Made by a program: the position numbers and the translations under genes. The notes beneath the pieces are model-generated. The model was not told the DNA's origin and made no database searches. It was given only the letters and a program-made list of their open reading frames with translations. 29,359 nucleotides of DNA, from IMG/VR virus record IMGVR_UViG_3300028735_000026, positions 1 to 29,359 of that record, one strand, 5' to 3'. This document shows, in pieces, positions 1-6,302 of the stretch. Every line of letters begins with the position of its first letter. Within the stretch, counting starts at the first letter, position 1. The DNA comes from a virus.

Positions 1-32
1 GCTCCTGCTCGTCCCATAGCTGTCCATGGCTG

Positions 33-41
33 TGGTATAAT
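33..41 (+). promoter_or_regulatory. Extended -10 promoter of tRNA-Lys
   Basis: TG at 33-34 followed by TATAAT at 36-41 forms an extended -10 element ending eight bases before the tRNA 5' end at 50, which fits a tRNA promoter. No clear -35 is seen. The box lies on the host side of the prophage boundary, so host control of this tRNA would survive integration. Confidence 0.7.
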
Positions 42-49
42 ATCTGGTG

Positions 50-124
50 GGGCTGGTAGCTCAGCGGTAGAGCAGCGGTCTTTTAAACCGACGGTCGTGG
101 GTTCGATCCCCACCCGGCCCACCA
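50..124 (+). tRNA. tRNA-Lys (anticodon UUU)
   Basis: A full cloverleaf can be folded by eye. The acceptor stem is 50-56 with 114-120 (one G-U pair), the D stem 59-62 with 70-73, the anticodon stem 75-79 with 87-91 (outermost pair G-A, unpaired), the anticodon loop 80-86 with TTT at 82-84, and the T stem 97-101 with 109-113 around loop TTCGATC. Discriminator A121 is followed by an encoded CCA (122-124). It decodes lysine AAA/AAG codons. Its 3' half is shared with the antisense end of the phage integrase gene, so it is the likely integration target and remains intact after integration. Confidence 0.95.
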
Positions 125-1488
125 TAACACCCACTCGTTAAAACCCACGCACGCGAGGCATGCGCCGCGCCCAGCAGCGGCGCGCCAAGCCGCGTCGGGC
201 GGAATGCGATGATTGTGTTTCGCCCGACCCACACCTCGCTCACAAACGCCCGCAATATCACCCGTCGTTCGCTATTGGTTGCTGCTTCGATCAGCGGCCG
301 CACATCCGCCAGTAGCGCGCGGAGCATCCTGCTATCAGCCGCCGCCGGTTCCACCGCCGGTTCGGCCAGCAATACCGTCCGGCGACGTTCATATTCCGCG
401 TCGCTCAACCCGCCATCAGCGTAGGCGCGCGCCAGCCGCCGCAGGGTGTCGGTCGGGTCGATCCGCTTGGCCGGCGCCGGGAGCTCGAGCTGCGCGGACG
501 CCAGTGCAGACAGATCGGCGACATCGGCCAGAGCGATGATCCAGCGTATGGCGAGGTCTTCAACACTCTCCGCCCGGACGATGTTGCGCGTACACACCAC
601 TCCCGGCGTTCCCGTTTCCCGCCCGTTGCGGGTGGTGCTGCATTCATAGGTGCGGCGGTCGCCATCGCGCGCCTGGTGCCACATCGGCGCGCCGCAATCG
701 GCGCACACGGCTAAGCCCGTCAGCAGCGGGTCGTGGCGTGGCGCGTGGCGCGTGGCGCGGCCCCGCCGCTGCCGGCGCACGGCCTGAATGCGCGCCCAGA
801 GATCTGCGTCCCAGATCGCCGGGTGCTTGCCGGGAAACGTCTGGCCGGAACAAACGCTATACCCGGCATAAACCGGGTTATCCAGCATTTCATCAAGCTG
901 GTAGCGGTTCAACCCCAGATGTGTGGCCAGCCGCGCGACGCTCCATTCGCCGGTAGCGTAGAGGTCGCCGGCCTGCCGTACGAGTGGCGCGTGGGCGTTT
1001 GGGACGCCAATGCCATCAACCCGATCATAGCCAAGCGGTACGGCGCCGACAATTCGCCCCTGCCGCGCTTCGTGCATGCGCACGTCGCGCATGCGGTTAC
1101 TCAGCACCCGACTATACTCCGCCGCCAGCACGCCCGACAAAGCGCGCCCCAATGGCTCATTGCTTTCGGTTGCCGAACGCGCGGTGGCTTTGGCGCGCTC
1201 GAGTGTGCGCAAGATGTCGAAATAAACCGCTTCATCGCGCGCCAGCCGGTCATAGTTGTAAACCAACAAAATATCGTACGAACGCGCGTCGGCCAGCGCC
1301 TGGCGCATACTGGGCCGGTTGCTCAAATCGTCGCGGAAGGCGCTCGTATCGTCGTCGATATATTCGCCTGTCACCGCCCCCTGTATGCGTTCGGCGGCGT
1401 CTCGGCACATCGTGCGTTGCAGCTCGATGCTGATGCCGCGCTTCTGGTCGGCGTGTGAACGTCTCAGATAAAGACGAATGCGCAGCAT
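61..1488 (-). CDS. int: Large serine recombinase (phage integrase)
   Basis: Site-specific recombinase for integration and excision. An N-terminal resolvase domain (about residues 1-140) holds the YLRRS motif with likely nucleophile Ser11 and the conserved DRLARD at 80-85. A recombinase domain follows, then a zinc ribbon with Cys262, Cys265, Cys283 and Cys299, and a helical C-terminus; 475 residues is normal for the family. ATG at 1488 is chosen because GGAG lies 5-6 bases upstream; the GTG two codons earlier overlaps that site. It is the last gene of the leftward early operon. The last ~20 residues (GDRTHD...KRPLLYR) are antisense tRNA-Lys, so the protein end depends on which DNA flanks the att site. 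tRNA targeting is far commoner for tyrosine integrases. Confidence 0.93.
   Translation of the reverse strand: MLRIRLYLRRSHADQKRGISIELQRTMCRDAAERIQGAVTGEYIDDDTSAFRDDLSNRPSMRQALADARSYDILLVYNYDRLARDEAVYFDILRTLERAKATARSATESNEPLGRALSGVLAAEYSRVLSNRMRDVRMHEARQGRIVGAVPLGYDRVDGIGVPNAHAPLVRQAGDLYATGEWSVARLATHLGLNRYQLDEMLDNPVYAGYSVCSGQTFPGKHPAIWDADLWARIQAVRRQRRGRATRHAPRHDPLLTGLAVCADCGAPMWHQARDGDRRTYECSTTRNGRETGTPGVVCTRNIVRAESVEDLAIRWIIALADVADLSALASAQLELPAPAKRIDPTDTLRRLARAYADGGLSDAEYERRRTVLLAEPAVEPAAADSRMLRALLADVRPLIEAATNSERRVILRAFVSEVWVGRNTIIAFRPTRLGAPLLGAAHASRAWVLTSGCYGGPGGDRTHDRRFKRPLLYR
80..124. other. Probable prophage attachment junction in the tRNA 3' half
   Basis: The integrase frame runs from phage DNA straight into the antisense strand of the tRNA and stops at 61-63, inside the D arm. 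Phages that use tRNA genes usually carry a copy of the tRNA 3' end so that the gene is rebuilt, so the crossover should lie between about the anticodon loop and the CCA end. The exact core cannot be set from one end; the partner junction is outside this window. Bounds given are therefore approximate. Confidence 0.55.
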
Positions 1489-1496
1489 AACCACTC

Positions 1497-1670
1497 CTAC
1501 GCGGCGCGCTTCTGGCGTTCCGCCGCGATGCGCTGAGCAATGGCGATCAGGGTCTGGATGGCCGGCGCCAGGTCGCCGCGCTGACTGGGAGTGAGCGTGG
1601 CCGGCGGCCGTCTAAGTGTAGCACCATTCGGGTGCGTACACGGTTGGTCATTGTCGGGTTGATGACTCAT
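1497..1670 (-). CDS. 57-residue protein coupled to integrase
   Basis: This frame begins MSHQPDNDQP and ends ERQKRAA. Its ATG overlaps the TGA of the upstream winged-helix gene (ATGA, 1667-1670), and its TAG at 1497-1499 runs into the integrase ribosome binding site. That placement, rather than similarity, supports it. It has a proline-rich N-terminal half and a basic amphipathic helix at the C-terminus (about residues 37-56). No family is recognised. A small basic protein directly before an integrase is a reasonable candidate for a recombination directionality factor, but serine-integrase partners are too diverse to recognise by eye. A promoter-like element lies inside it. Confidence 0.6.
   Translation of the reverse strand: MSHQPDNDQPCTHPNGATLRRPPATLTPSQRGDLAPAIQTLIAIAQRIAAERQKRAA
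1615..1624 (-). promoter_or_regulatory. Candidate integrase promoter (extended -10)
   Basis: On the minus strand the ten bases read GTGCTACACT, matching the extended -10 sites at 9667-9676 (identical) and at 9558-9567, 9807-9816 and 17161-17170 (one or two changes). It lies about 125 bases upstream of the integrase ATG, inside the 57-residue gene. No good -35 is present. It could give integrase without the rest of the early operon. Confidence 0.4.
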
Positions 1671-2092
1671 TGCGCCGACCTCCGCTGATACACCCCCCGC
1701 GCGATGCGACTGAGCGCGCCGCTACGTACCAGGGTATGCAGAACGGTGCTGATGTAATCCTCGGTATATCCGGTGGATTGTGCAATATCGCGCCAATTGC
1801 GCGCCTGCCCGTCAGCCATCAGATCAAAAACAACCTTGGCCGCGTCCCGTTTTTTTGGCTGCTGCTGAACGGCTTCCAGCGCCGCCACGCGCCCTTCAAA
1901 CAGTTTGTGCAGTTGAAAGTTCGCGGCCTGTAATGCCGCGATTATTTCGATTTTGTCAACCATGACGTTGACCAGGCGCTCGATCTCCGCCTGCTGGCGG
2001 CGTATCTGTTCGCCGAGCGCGCGGATCGTGTCGGCGTCGTTCTGGCGATGCGTCGCGGCGACGATCGATGCGGTAATAGTTTGCGGGTTCAT
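1667..2092 (-). CDS. Coiled-coil protein with C-terminal winged helix
   Basis: This 141-residue protein has two parts. Residues ~20-80 form a long charged helix with heptad pattern (EQIRRQQAEIERL... to AALEAVQQQ), likely a dimerising coiled coil. Residues ~85-138 look like a winged helix-turn-helix (AAKVVFDLMADGQ, then TGYTEDYISTVLHTLVRSGALSRIARGVY), the layout of MarR/GntR-like or replication-associated DNA-binding domains. It overlaps both neighbours by four bases. Plausible roles are transcriptional control within the early operon or helping the integrase; no specific family is recognised. Confidence 0.8.
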   Translation of the reverse strand: MNPQTITASIVAATHRQNDADTIRALGEQIRRQQAEIERLVNVMVDKIEIIAALQAANFQLHKLFEGRVAALEAVQQQPKKRDAAKVVFDLMADGQARNWRDIAQSTGYTEDYISTVLHTLVRSGALSRIARGVYQRRSAQ

Positions 2093-2490
2093 AACGTTTC
2101 CTCGTTCATCAAGACAACATCTTCCCGCGTTAGATAGCCCTGACCTAGCGCGATGAGCGCCGTTGCCCGCGGCTCCACCCAGGCGCGCGCTGTCGGCAGT
2201 CCGTAGCTCGCGGCGTAGTAGCCGGCCACATACGGCACAAACCAGAGCGAGTGGTCAAACATCCATACGCGCTCCATCCTGACCTTGGCCTGAATGCGCA
2301 GGTGGCAACGCTGGCAAAGCGCCGCCAGATTATGCCACGCGCAATTGGCCTTATCACCGTCCAGATGGTGGACGGTCAGCGTGTAGCCGCTGGCCGGGTC
2401 GTGTGCGTGGCCGCAGCGAACGCAACGCCACGTAGCGGCGTCCTTGACCTGGCGGGCGATGGCCGGCCAATCGGCGGGATAATCGTTCAT
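2089..2490 (-). CDS. HNH endonuclease
   Basis: A 133-residue HNH nuclease. It has a zinc-binding pair Cys23-x2-Cys26, the HH-x-DGD core at His41-His42 with Asn54, and a second pair Cys59-x2-Cys62 followed by His63. This is the usual zinc-supported beta-beta-alpha fold cutting DNA. The C-terminal half (about 70-133) is unassigned. ATG at 2490 is chosen because it overlaps the TGA of the preceding small gene (ATGA); the longer GTG start at 2550 would overlap it entirely. Phage HNH proteins often help packaging when next to terminase; this one sits among replication genes, so a role in replication or recombination is as likely. Confidence 0.85.
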   Translation of the reverse strand: MNDYPADWPAIARQVKDAATWRCVRCGHAHDPASGYTLTVHHLDGDKANCAWHNLAALCQRCHLRIQAKVRMERVWMFDHSLWFVPYVAGYYAASYGLPTARAWVEPRATALIALGQGYLTREDVVLMNEETL

Positions 2491-2615
2491 CGTCGTTTTT
2501 CCGGCAGCACTTTCACCCAGGCATAGCGCCCGCCGCCCAGCGACGCCCACACCCAGCCTTTGCCGGGCTTGCCAGGGCAGGGCGGTCGCGGCGGCGAATC
2601 ATAGGTCAGTTTCAT
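2487..2615 (-). CDS. 42-residue basic microprotein
   Basis: A short frame beginning MKLTYDSPPRPP and ending VKVLPEKRR. It starts inside the last codons of the helicase-loader gene in another frame and its TGA overlaps the HNH start (ATGA, 2487-2490). It is rich in proline, glycine and tryptophan (GKGWVWASLGGGRYAWVKVLP), suggesting a small beta-type fold. Support is positional: it exactly fills the gap between two genes with classic coupling. Function unknown. Confidence 0.55.
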   Translation of the reverse strand: MKLTYDSPPRPPCPGKPGKGWVWASLGGGRYAWVKVLPEKRR

Positions 2616-3498
2616 CGTGCCGCTCCAGGCGATAATCGCCGCTGTGGAACTGAACGATTACGCCGCCGGTCATCTGCACCAACCGCGAGTGCGTCGCCTC
2701 GCTAATCGTGCCGCGCGCCAGCAAATCATCCGGCGTCCAGTTCGACGTAATGATCGTCCAGCCGCGCTTGAGCCAACGCGGATCGAAAATCGCATACCAG
2801 GCGTTGCGCAAACTGGCCGGCGGGTTCTCCCGCTGGCCAAGGTCGTCGATAACGGTAAGCCAGGCGCGCTCGCCGGCGGCGTGGGTCATATCGCGCTTGG
2901 TCTCCAAATCGACGCTCCAGTAGCGGTCAATCCAGGCCATCTCGTTACAGAAATACACGCTGCGCGGATAGGCCGCCGCGACATGCGCGACCGCCGCCGC
3001 CAGGTGCGTTTTGCCGCGCCCGCGCCCCGGCGAGTAGAAATACAGACACGCGACCGCGCCGCGATGATAATCCGCGACCGGCAGCGGCAGCGCGGCCTCG
3101 ATCCAGGCGCGCGCCTCGCCTGCCGGATTGTTCTCCGCCGGGTAGCGCCGCCAGTCAAACGTGTCGAACGTCAGATGGCGGATGTGACTGATATCGCTTG
3201 CGTGGCCAATGCGGGTTTCGGTCTGGTACGCGTCGGAGCGCCGGGCAAACGCCTCGTATTTCGCGATTTCAGCCAGATTACAGGCGCAGTCACTCAGAAG
3301 TTTCAGGCGGCGGCCTTTGTACTCCGATCGGCTCTCGCGCACCTCCACGATCTGGTAGCAGGTCGGGCACTGGAGCCGGGTTCCGACCGGCAGATGAGCG
3401 AACGGCCCCACCAGCGCGGTACTGGACTGCTGGTATTGGCTGAGTTGCGCGTCCAGCGACTCCGCCGCCGGCGCGAACGTTTGGCGATAGGTTTTCAT
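2599..3498 (-). CDS. DnaC/IstB-like helicase loader (AAA+ ATPase)
   Basis: A 299-residue AAA+ protein likely to load the host replicative helicase at the phage origin. The N-terminal part has a four-cysteine zinc site (Cys44-x2-Cys47 and Cys71-x-Cys73). The ATPase core has Walker A GRGRGKTH at 158-165, Walker B LTVIDDLG with Asp218-Asp219, and a sensor-1-like IITSN near 250. The start is firm: GAGGA lies six bases upstream of ATG 3498. It directly follows, and overlaps by 209 bases, the replication initiator gene, the usual initiator-loader pair of phages. Confidence 0.9.
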   Translation of the reverse strand: MKTYRQTFAPAAESLDAQLSQYQQSSTALVGPFAHLPVGTRLQCPTCYQIVEVRESRSEYKGRRLKLLSDCACNLAEIAKYEAFARRSDAYQTETRIGHASDISHIRHLTFDTFDWRRYPAENNPAGEARAWIEAALPLPVADYHRGAVACLYFYSPGRGRGKTHLAAAVAHVAAAYPRSVYFCNEMAWIDRYWSVDLETKRDMTHAAGERAWLTVIDDLGQRENPPASLRNAWYAIFDPRWLKRGWTIITSNWTPDDLLARGTISEATHSRLVQMTGGVIVQFHSGDYRLERHDETDL

Positions 3499-4306
3499 TT
3501 CGTTCCTCGTACGCCGCGCGCCAGTTCGACTGAACGGCGCCGGGCTTGATGCGTTCGTTTTTGCCGTTGTTGAACGGGAAGACCCGCCGGCGGCAGTAGT
3601 CCGCCGTCCGCCGGATGCCGACCATCACCGCCTCCGGCGGGGCGCGCTGCTCCTGGGCCATCCGCCAGAGTTCGGCGCTCACCGTGATGACCTGCATCAC
3701 ATCGCCGCGCGTGCCGTACTGCAAATCCACCTGGCACGCATCGGCCAGCGCCTGGCGAATTTCAGGCGGCGTTGTATCGGGGGGTGCGTCGGCGCGCTTG
3801 CGCGCCGGACGCGGAGTAGCGGAGCGCTTGCGCGAACGCTGCGATCCCCCTGAATCCTGATCGTCATGAAGTACCTTATACACACGACCGTCAAGGGCAA
3901 TATTCTGCCCTTCATCCGCCCTTGAAATGTCCTTGACGGGTTCCGCTTCTGTTTCAAGGGCAATATTCTGCCCTTCATCCGCCCTTGAAAGGTTTTTGAC
4001 GGGATAGTTGTTGTACAGGATGCGCCACTCCAGCCAGTCATCAGCAAAGCGCGCCACGAAGCCGGCGCGCCCATGATCATCAATGGCGACAAAGAACGGC
4101 CCGGCGCGCAGCGCGGCCCACCAGGACTTGATCGTGCGGTACGGGCGCGCCAGTTCAGCGGCGGCATCGTCCAGATTGATCCGTACCGTCCCATCGCGTT
4201 CGACGCCGTCATACGCCCACAGCAGCATGGCAAGCGCCGCGCCAAGCCGCACGGCATCGGGCGACCACAGCGCGCCGGCGGGAATTGGCGGCATCCATCG
4301 GCCCAT
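3290..4306 (-). CDS. Replication initiator / replisome organiser
   Basis: A 338-residue protein. The N-terminal ~100 residues look like a winged helix-turn-helix (LDDAAAELARPYRTIKSWWAALRAG). A linker carries two near-identical 21-residue repeats (SRADEGQNIAL at both). A C-terminal domain (about 195-275) resembles the DnaD/replisome-organiser type segment before loaders. Lambda O-like proteins carry their origin in the gene; here the repeated linker DNA with a DnaA box suggests the same. The last ~70 residues are proline/glycine/arginine rich and overprint the loader gene, so they may be unconstrained. AGGGG eight bases upstream supports ATG 4306. The family assignment rests on context and fold-like pattern, not a diagnostic motif. 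Confidence 0.7.
   Translation of the reverse strand: MGRWMPPIPAGALWSPDAVRLGAALAMLLWAYDGVERDGTVRINLDDAAAELARPYRTIKSWWAALRAGPFFVAIDDHGRAGFVARFADDWLEWRILYNNYPVKNLSRADEGQNIALETEAEPVKDISRADEGQNIALDGRVYKVLHDDQDSGGSQRSRKRSATPRPARKRADAPPDTTPPEIRQALADACQVDLQYGTRGDVMQVITVSAELWRMAQEQRAPPEAVMVGIRRTADYCRRRVFPFNNGKNERIKPGAVQSNWRAAYEERNENLSPNVRAGGGVAGRATQPIPAVQYRAGGAVRSSAGRNPAPVPDLLPDRGGAREPIGVQRPPPETSE
3876..3990. repeat. Candidate replication origin: DnaA box plus two 37-bp iterons
   Basis: TTATACACA at 3876-3884 fits the DnaA box consensus TTATNCACA. Six bases on, a 37-base sequence (3891-3927) is repeated exactly at 3954-3990, a 63-base period; TTGACGGG also repeats at 3933 and 3996. Within copy two, TTTCAAGGGC (3952-3961) and GCCCTTGAAA (3981-3990) form a perfect inverted pair, with an inner GGGCA/TGCCC pair. 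All lies inside the initiator gene and in phase with it (21 codons). Iterons inside an initiator gene are the classic lambda-type origin. Confidence 0.55.
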
Positions 4307-4311
4307 TGTGT

Positions 4312-4443
4312 TTACCCCTGTACTTCAGCCTGAATATGGCGCGCCAGCCGCCGCGCCAGCGTGGGCGAGACGCGTCCGCGCGCGGCCAGGAGCCACAGAC
4401 GCATCATGCGCCAGTAGATGATGGCGACATAGCGCGCGCTCAT
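4312..4443 (-). CDS. 43-residue basic microprotein
   Basis: The frame begins MSARYVAIIYWRMM and ends RHIQAEVQG. Its ATG overlaps the TGA of the upstream membrane-protein gene (ATGA, 4440-4443), and the initiator starts five bases after its stop. It is a single basic amphipathic helix by appearance (WRMMRLWLLAARGRV...LARRLARHI), possibly membrane or nucleic-acid associated. No family recognised. The longer frame up to 4728 would overlap the membrane gene out of frame and is not credible. Confidence 0.55.
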   Translation of the reverse strand: MSARYVAIIYWRMMRLWLLAARGRVSPTLARRLARHIQAEVQG

Positions 4444-4838
4444 TCCGCGTTCCCTGCCGCCCAGCGGCGCGCCTCCGCCGGGCTCCCGGCCGCCAGTACC
4501 GCCATCTGCCACAGGCAGCGCAGTGCATGCGCGCGGTCGCCGCTGCGATACGCATTGGTCGTCTGGTCGCAAAGATCCACCCACTGCGCCACGTCGGCGC
4601 GACCGGGCGTCCCATACCAGACCTGCCAGACCTGCCAGCGATCCGGCTCCGGCGCAACGGGCAGCGACCAGAGATGCAGCGCGACGAACGCGCCGACCAG
4701 GGCGACTCCCGCGACCACCGTCAACCACGTCCAGCGCGGCGCGTAGCTGCGCTGGCGGTCGCTGCGCAGATGCTCAAGCAGCAACGCAGAGCCAAGCGTG
4801 GCGAAGAACAGGCACAGATAGGTCAAATTGGCGATCAT
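4440..4838 (-). CDS. Two-helix membrane protein, unknown function
   Basis: A 132-residue protein with a hydrophobic segment at about 1-21 and a second at about 36-60 (WLTVVAGVALVGAFVALHLW), followed by a soluble C-terminal part of ~70 residues rich in tryptophan and alanine (WQVWQVWYGTPGRADVAQW...). AAAGG lies nine bases before the ATG. Early-operon membrane proteins of phages can alter host division, superinfection or host defence, but nothing here picks one. A 75-base gap with no visible signal separates it from the gene upstream. Confidence 0.7.
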   Translation of the reverse strand: MIANLTYLCLFFATLGSALLLEHLRSDRQRSYAPRWTWLTVVAGVALVGAFVALHLWSLPVAPEPDRWQVWQVWYGTPGRADVAQWVDLCDQTTNAYRSGDRAHALRCLWQMAVLAAGSPAEARRWAAGNAE

Positions 4839-4913
4839 TCTTGTACCTTTCTTGTCGCGGTGGGCATTCCGGTGCGCGAGACTGCAAATAGCCCTTTAAC
4901 AACCGAATACTTC

Positions 4914-5135
4914 TCAATCGCGCTGTTTCGTATCGAGATGCAGCGCCTTCCAGCGGTCAAACAAAACCATCACCTGATTGGGCATACTCCCCGCGCGGCG
5001 AGCATACGCCACGGCGTAGGCGATGCGCCGCGTGGGCGTCATCGCCAGCAGTCGCGCGCCACGCTGATGAAGCGGCTGCGCTAAAAAGAGATCCAGTTCA
5101 TCGCTGTCCGGCAGCGTCCATTCGGTTTTGCGCAT
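4914..5135 (-). CDS. 73-residue protein, unknown function
   Basis: The product starts MRKTEWTLPDSDELDLFLAQ and ends LHLDTKQRD. An acidic N-terminus precedes a helical, basic second half (TPTRRIAYAVAYARRAGSMPNQVMVLFDRWKAL). ATG 5135 is chosen because it lies two bases after the stop of the upstream C2H2 gene with AAGGCGG as ribosome binding site; the GTG at 5174 would run 37 bases into that gene. No family is recognised. Confidence 0.65.
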   Translation of the reverse strand: MRKTEWTLPDSDELDLFLAQPLHQRGARLLAMTPTRRIAYAVAYARRAGSMPNQVMVLFDRWKALHLDTKQRD

Positions 5136-5137
5136 CG

Positions 5138-5989
5138 CTATGCCGCCTTTCTTGCTTTCGCACACCTGATGCACTCGCTGCTATTGATCGCCTGCGCGAA
5201 CGAATCGCGCCCGCACGACGGACACGACCACTCGCCCGCCGTGATCGACGCCCGCGCGACCACGGTCGTTATCTCGTCGTCAATGAAGCTGCGTGGCGCA
5301 CGCGGCTCCGGCTCGAACGGTAAAATCTCTTCCGGTTCCTCGACCGGCCTTGCCGTGTGTTTCCGCCGATGGCTGCCCAACCCCTGCGGCGACGCGAACG
5401 TCGCGCCGCAGTCGTCACAGGTAAACAGCCGTGGACCGGCGGAGGGCGCACTGGTGCGCAGTTTGGTGAATTCATCCTCCAGTGCCGCGATCTGTTCGTC
5501 CCGGCTGGCCGGCGCCGCCGCCGCGTTGCGGATCTCCTCCCGCGCCCGCGCCAGGTCGGTGCGCACGGCGTCGAGCTCGTCGCGCTGGCGGGTGATTACC
5601 GCCGCGCTGGCGCGCGCGGCGTCACGATAGTTGATCTTGGCGATCTTTTTCCAGCGGGCTGACCACTGACACCCCACACGCGCCCGCTGGCGAAAGTTCT
5701 CAGCCAGCGACTGCTCCAGTTGCCACTGCTCGGTAGCGCGCGCCAGTTCCGCCTCCAGCGCCGCGATCTTGTTCTGCGCGTCGATCAGGCGACACTCAGC
5801 GATCTGATGCTGTTCGATCAGCGCGTGCCAGTCAGCGCGCAGTATCTCCAGTTCGTGTTCGTAGTGGTCGCGCTCCATCCGGCAGAGCGCCAGGCGCAGC
5901 AAATGCGCGGCAGTCTCGCCCGGCGCAATGCCGCCCTGAAGATCAAGCGCGTTCACGGCGTACCTCAGCGCGTCAATTGATTCCATCAT
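5138..5989 (-). CDS. Coiled-coil protein with canonical C2H2 zinc finger and zinc ribbon
   Basis: A 283-residue protein. Residues ~35-180 form a long, broken coiled coil (KIAALEAELARATEQ; RQRDELDAVRTDLARAREEI; DEQIAALEDEFTKL). Residues 189-211 are a classical C2H2 finger: Cys191-x2-Cys194-x3-Phe-x5-Leu-x2-His207-x3-His211, exactly the TFIIIA-type spacing. An acidic proline-rich linker leads to a C-terminal zinc ribbon with Cys256, Cys259, Cys273 and Cys276. The start is ATG 5989 with GGGAG five bases before it; the upstream gene's stop overlaps it by 17 bases. Likely binds DNA or a protein partner during early replication. The function is unknown, and a canonical C2H2 finger is unusual in a phage. 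Confidence 0.8.
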   Translation of the reverse strand: MMESIDALRYAVNALDLQGGIAPGETAAHLLRLALCRMERDHYEHELEILRADWHALIEQHQIAECRLIDAQNKIAALEAELARATEQWQLEQSLAENFRQRARVGCQWSARWKKIAKINYRDAARASAAVITRQRDELDAVRTDLARAREEIRNAAAAPASRDEQIAALEDEFTKLRTSAPSAGPRLFTCDDCGATFASPQGLGSHRRKHTARPVEEPEEILPFEPEPRAPRSFIDDEITTVVARASITAGEWSCPSCGRDSFAQAINSSECIRCAKARKAA

Positions 5990-6179
5990 TGCTCTCCCGG
6001 CGCCGGCTGAGATGCCAGTGCCCGCATATCTCACAGCGGTATTCGCGGTATTCCTGGCCAAAATACGTTTCCAGCTTCTTCTTCCGCCGCCGGGCTTCCT
6101 TCCGGCTCAACTCCGCGACCTTCTTGGTGGAGCATTGCCGCTCGACCGATCCGAACCCGTTGCGGTGCATCGTGGTCAT
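5973..6179 (-). CDS. Small zinc-knuckle protein
   Basis: A 68-residue, very basic protein (MTTMHRNGFG start). A lysine/arginine helix (RKEARRRKKKLETYF) is followed by YRCEICGHWHLSRR, a Cys-x2-Cys-x2-x-His type zinc knuckle seen in many short phage and plasmid proteins. ATG 6179 is preferred over GTG 6185 because TAGGT lies five bases upstream. It probably binds nucleic acid. It is in the early operon directly after a 38-residue acidic gene. Confidence 0.7.
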   Translation of the reverse strand: MTTMHRNGFGSVERQCSTKKVAELSRKEARRRKKKLETYFGQEYREYRCEICGHWHLSRRRESNDGIN

Positions 6180-6185
6180 ACGCAC

Positions 6186-6302
6186 CTACCAATTCGTGTG
6201 TCGTTCTTCCGGTACGCGCGGGCCGTAAATGTCCTCGTCATCGGCCACCGGCGGCTCATCGCCGTTCGCGTACGGATCGTCATCGGGGTCCCAGTTCGCC
6301 AT
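6186..6302 (-). CDS. 38-residue acidic microprotein
   Basis: Frame MANWDPDDDPYANGDEPP to EERHTNW, with a strong ribosome binding site (GGAGG nine bases before ATG 6302). It is highly acidic (about one residue in three is Asp or Glu) and likely disordered. Small acidic phage proteins can mimic DNA or bind host proteins, but no such role is shown. It overlaps the end of the membrane microprotein by 23 bases in another frame. Confidence 0.6.
   Translation of the reverse strand: MANWDPDDDPYANGDEPPVADDEDIYGPRVPEERHTNW

Noticed and set aside
733-1458. Long plus-strand frame opposite the integrase
   Set aside because: Antisense shadow created by GC-rich codon bias; the minus frame has clear recombinase and zinc-ribbon motifs.
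2617-3549. 310-codon plus-strand frame opposite the helicase loader
   Set aside because: Shadow; the minus strand carries Walker motifs and a good ribosome binding site.
3891-3990. The repeat pair as a CRISPR fragment
   Set aside because: Only two repeats, the spacer-like part is coding and in frame, and no cas genes are present.
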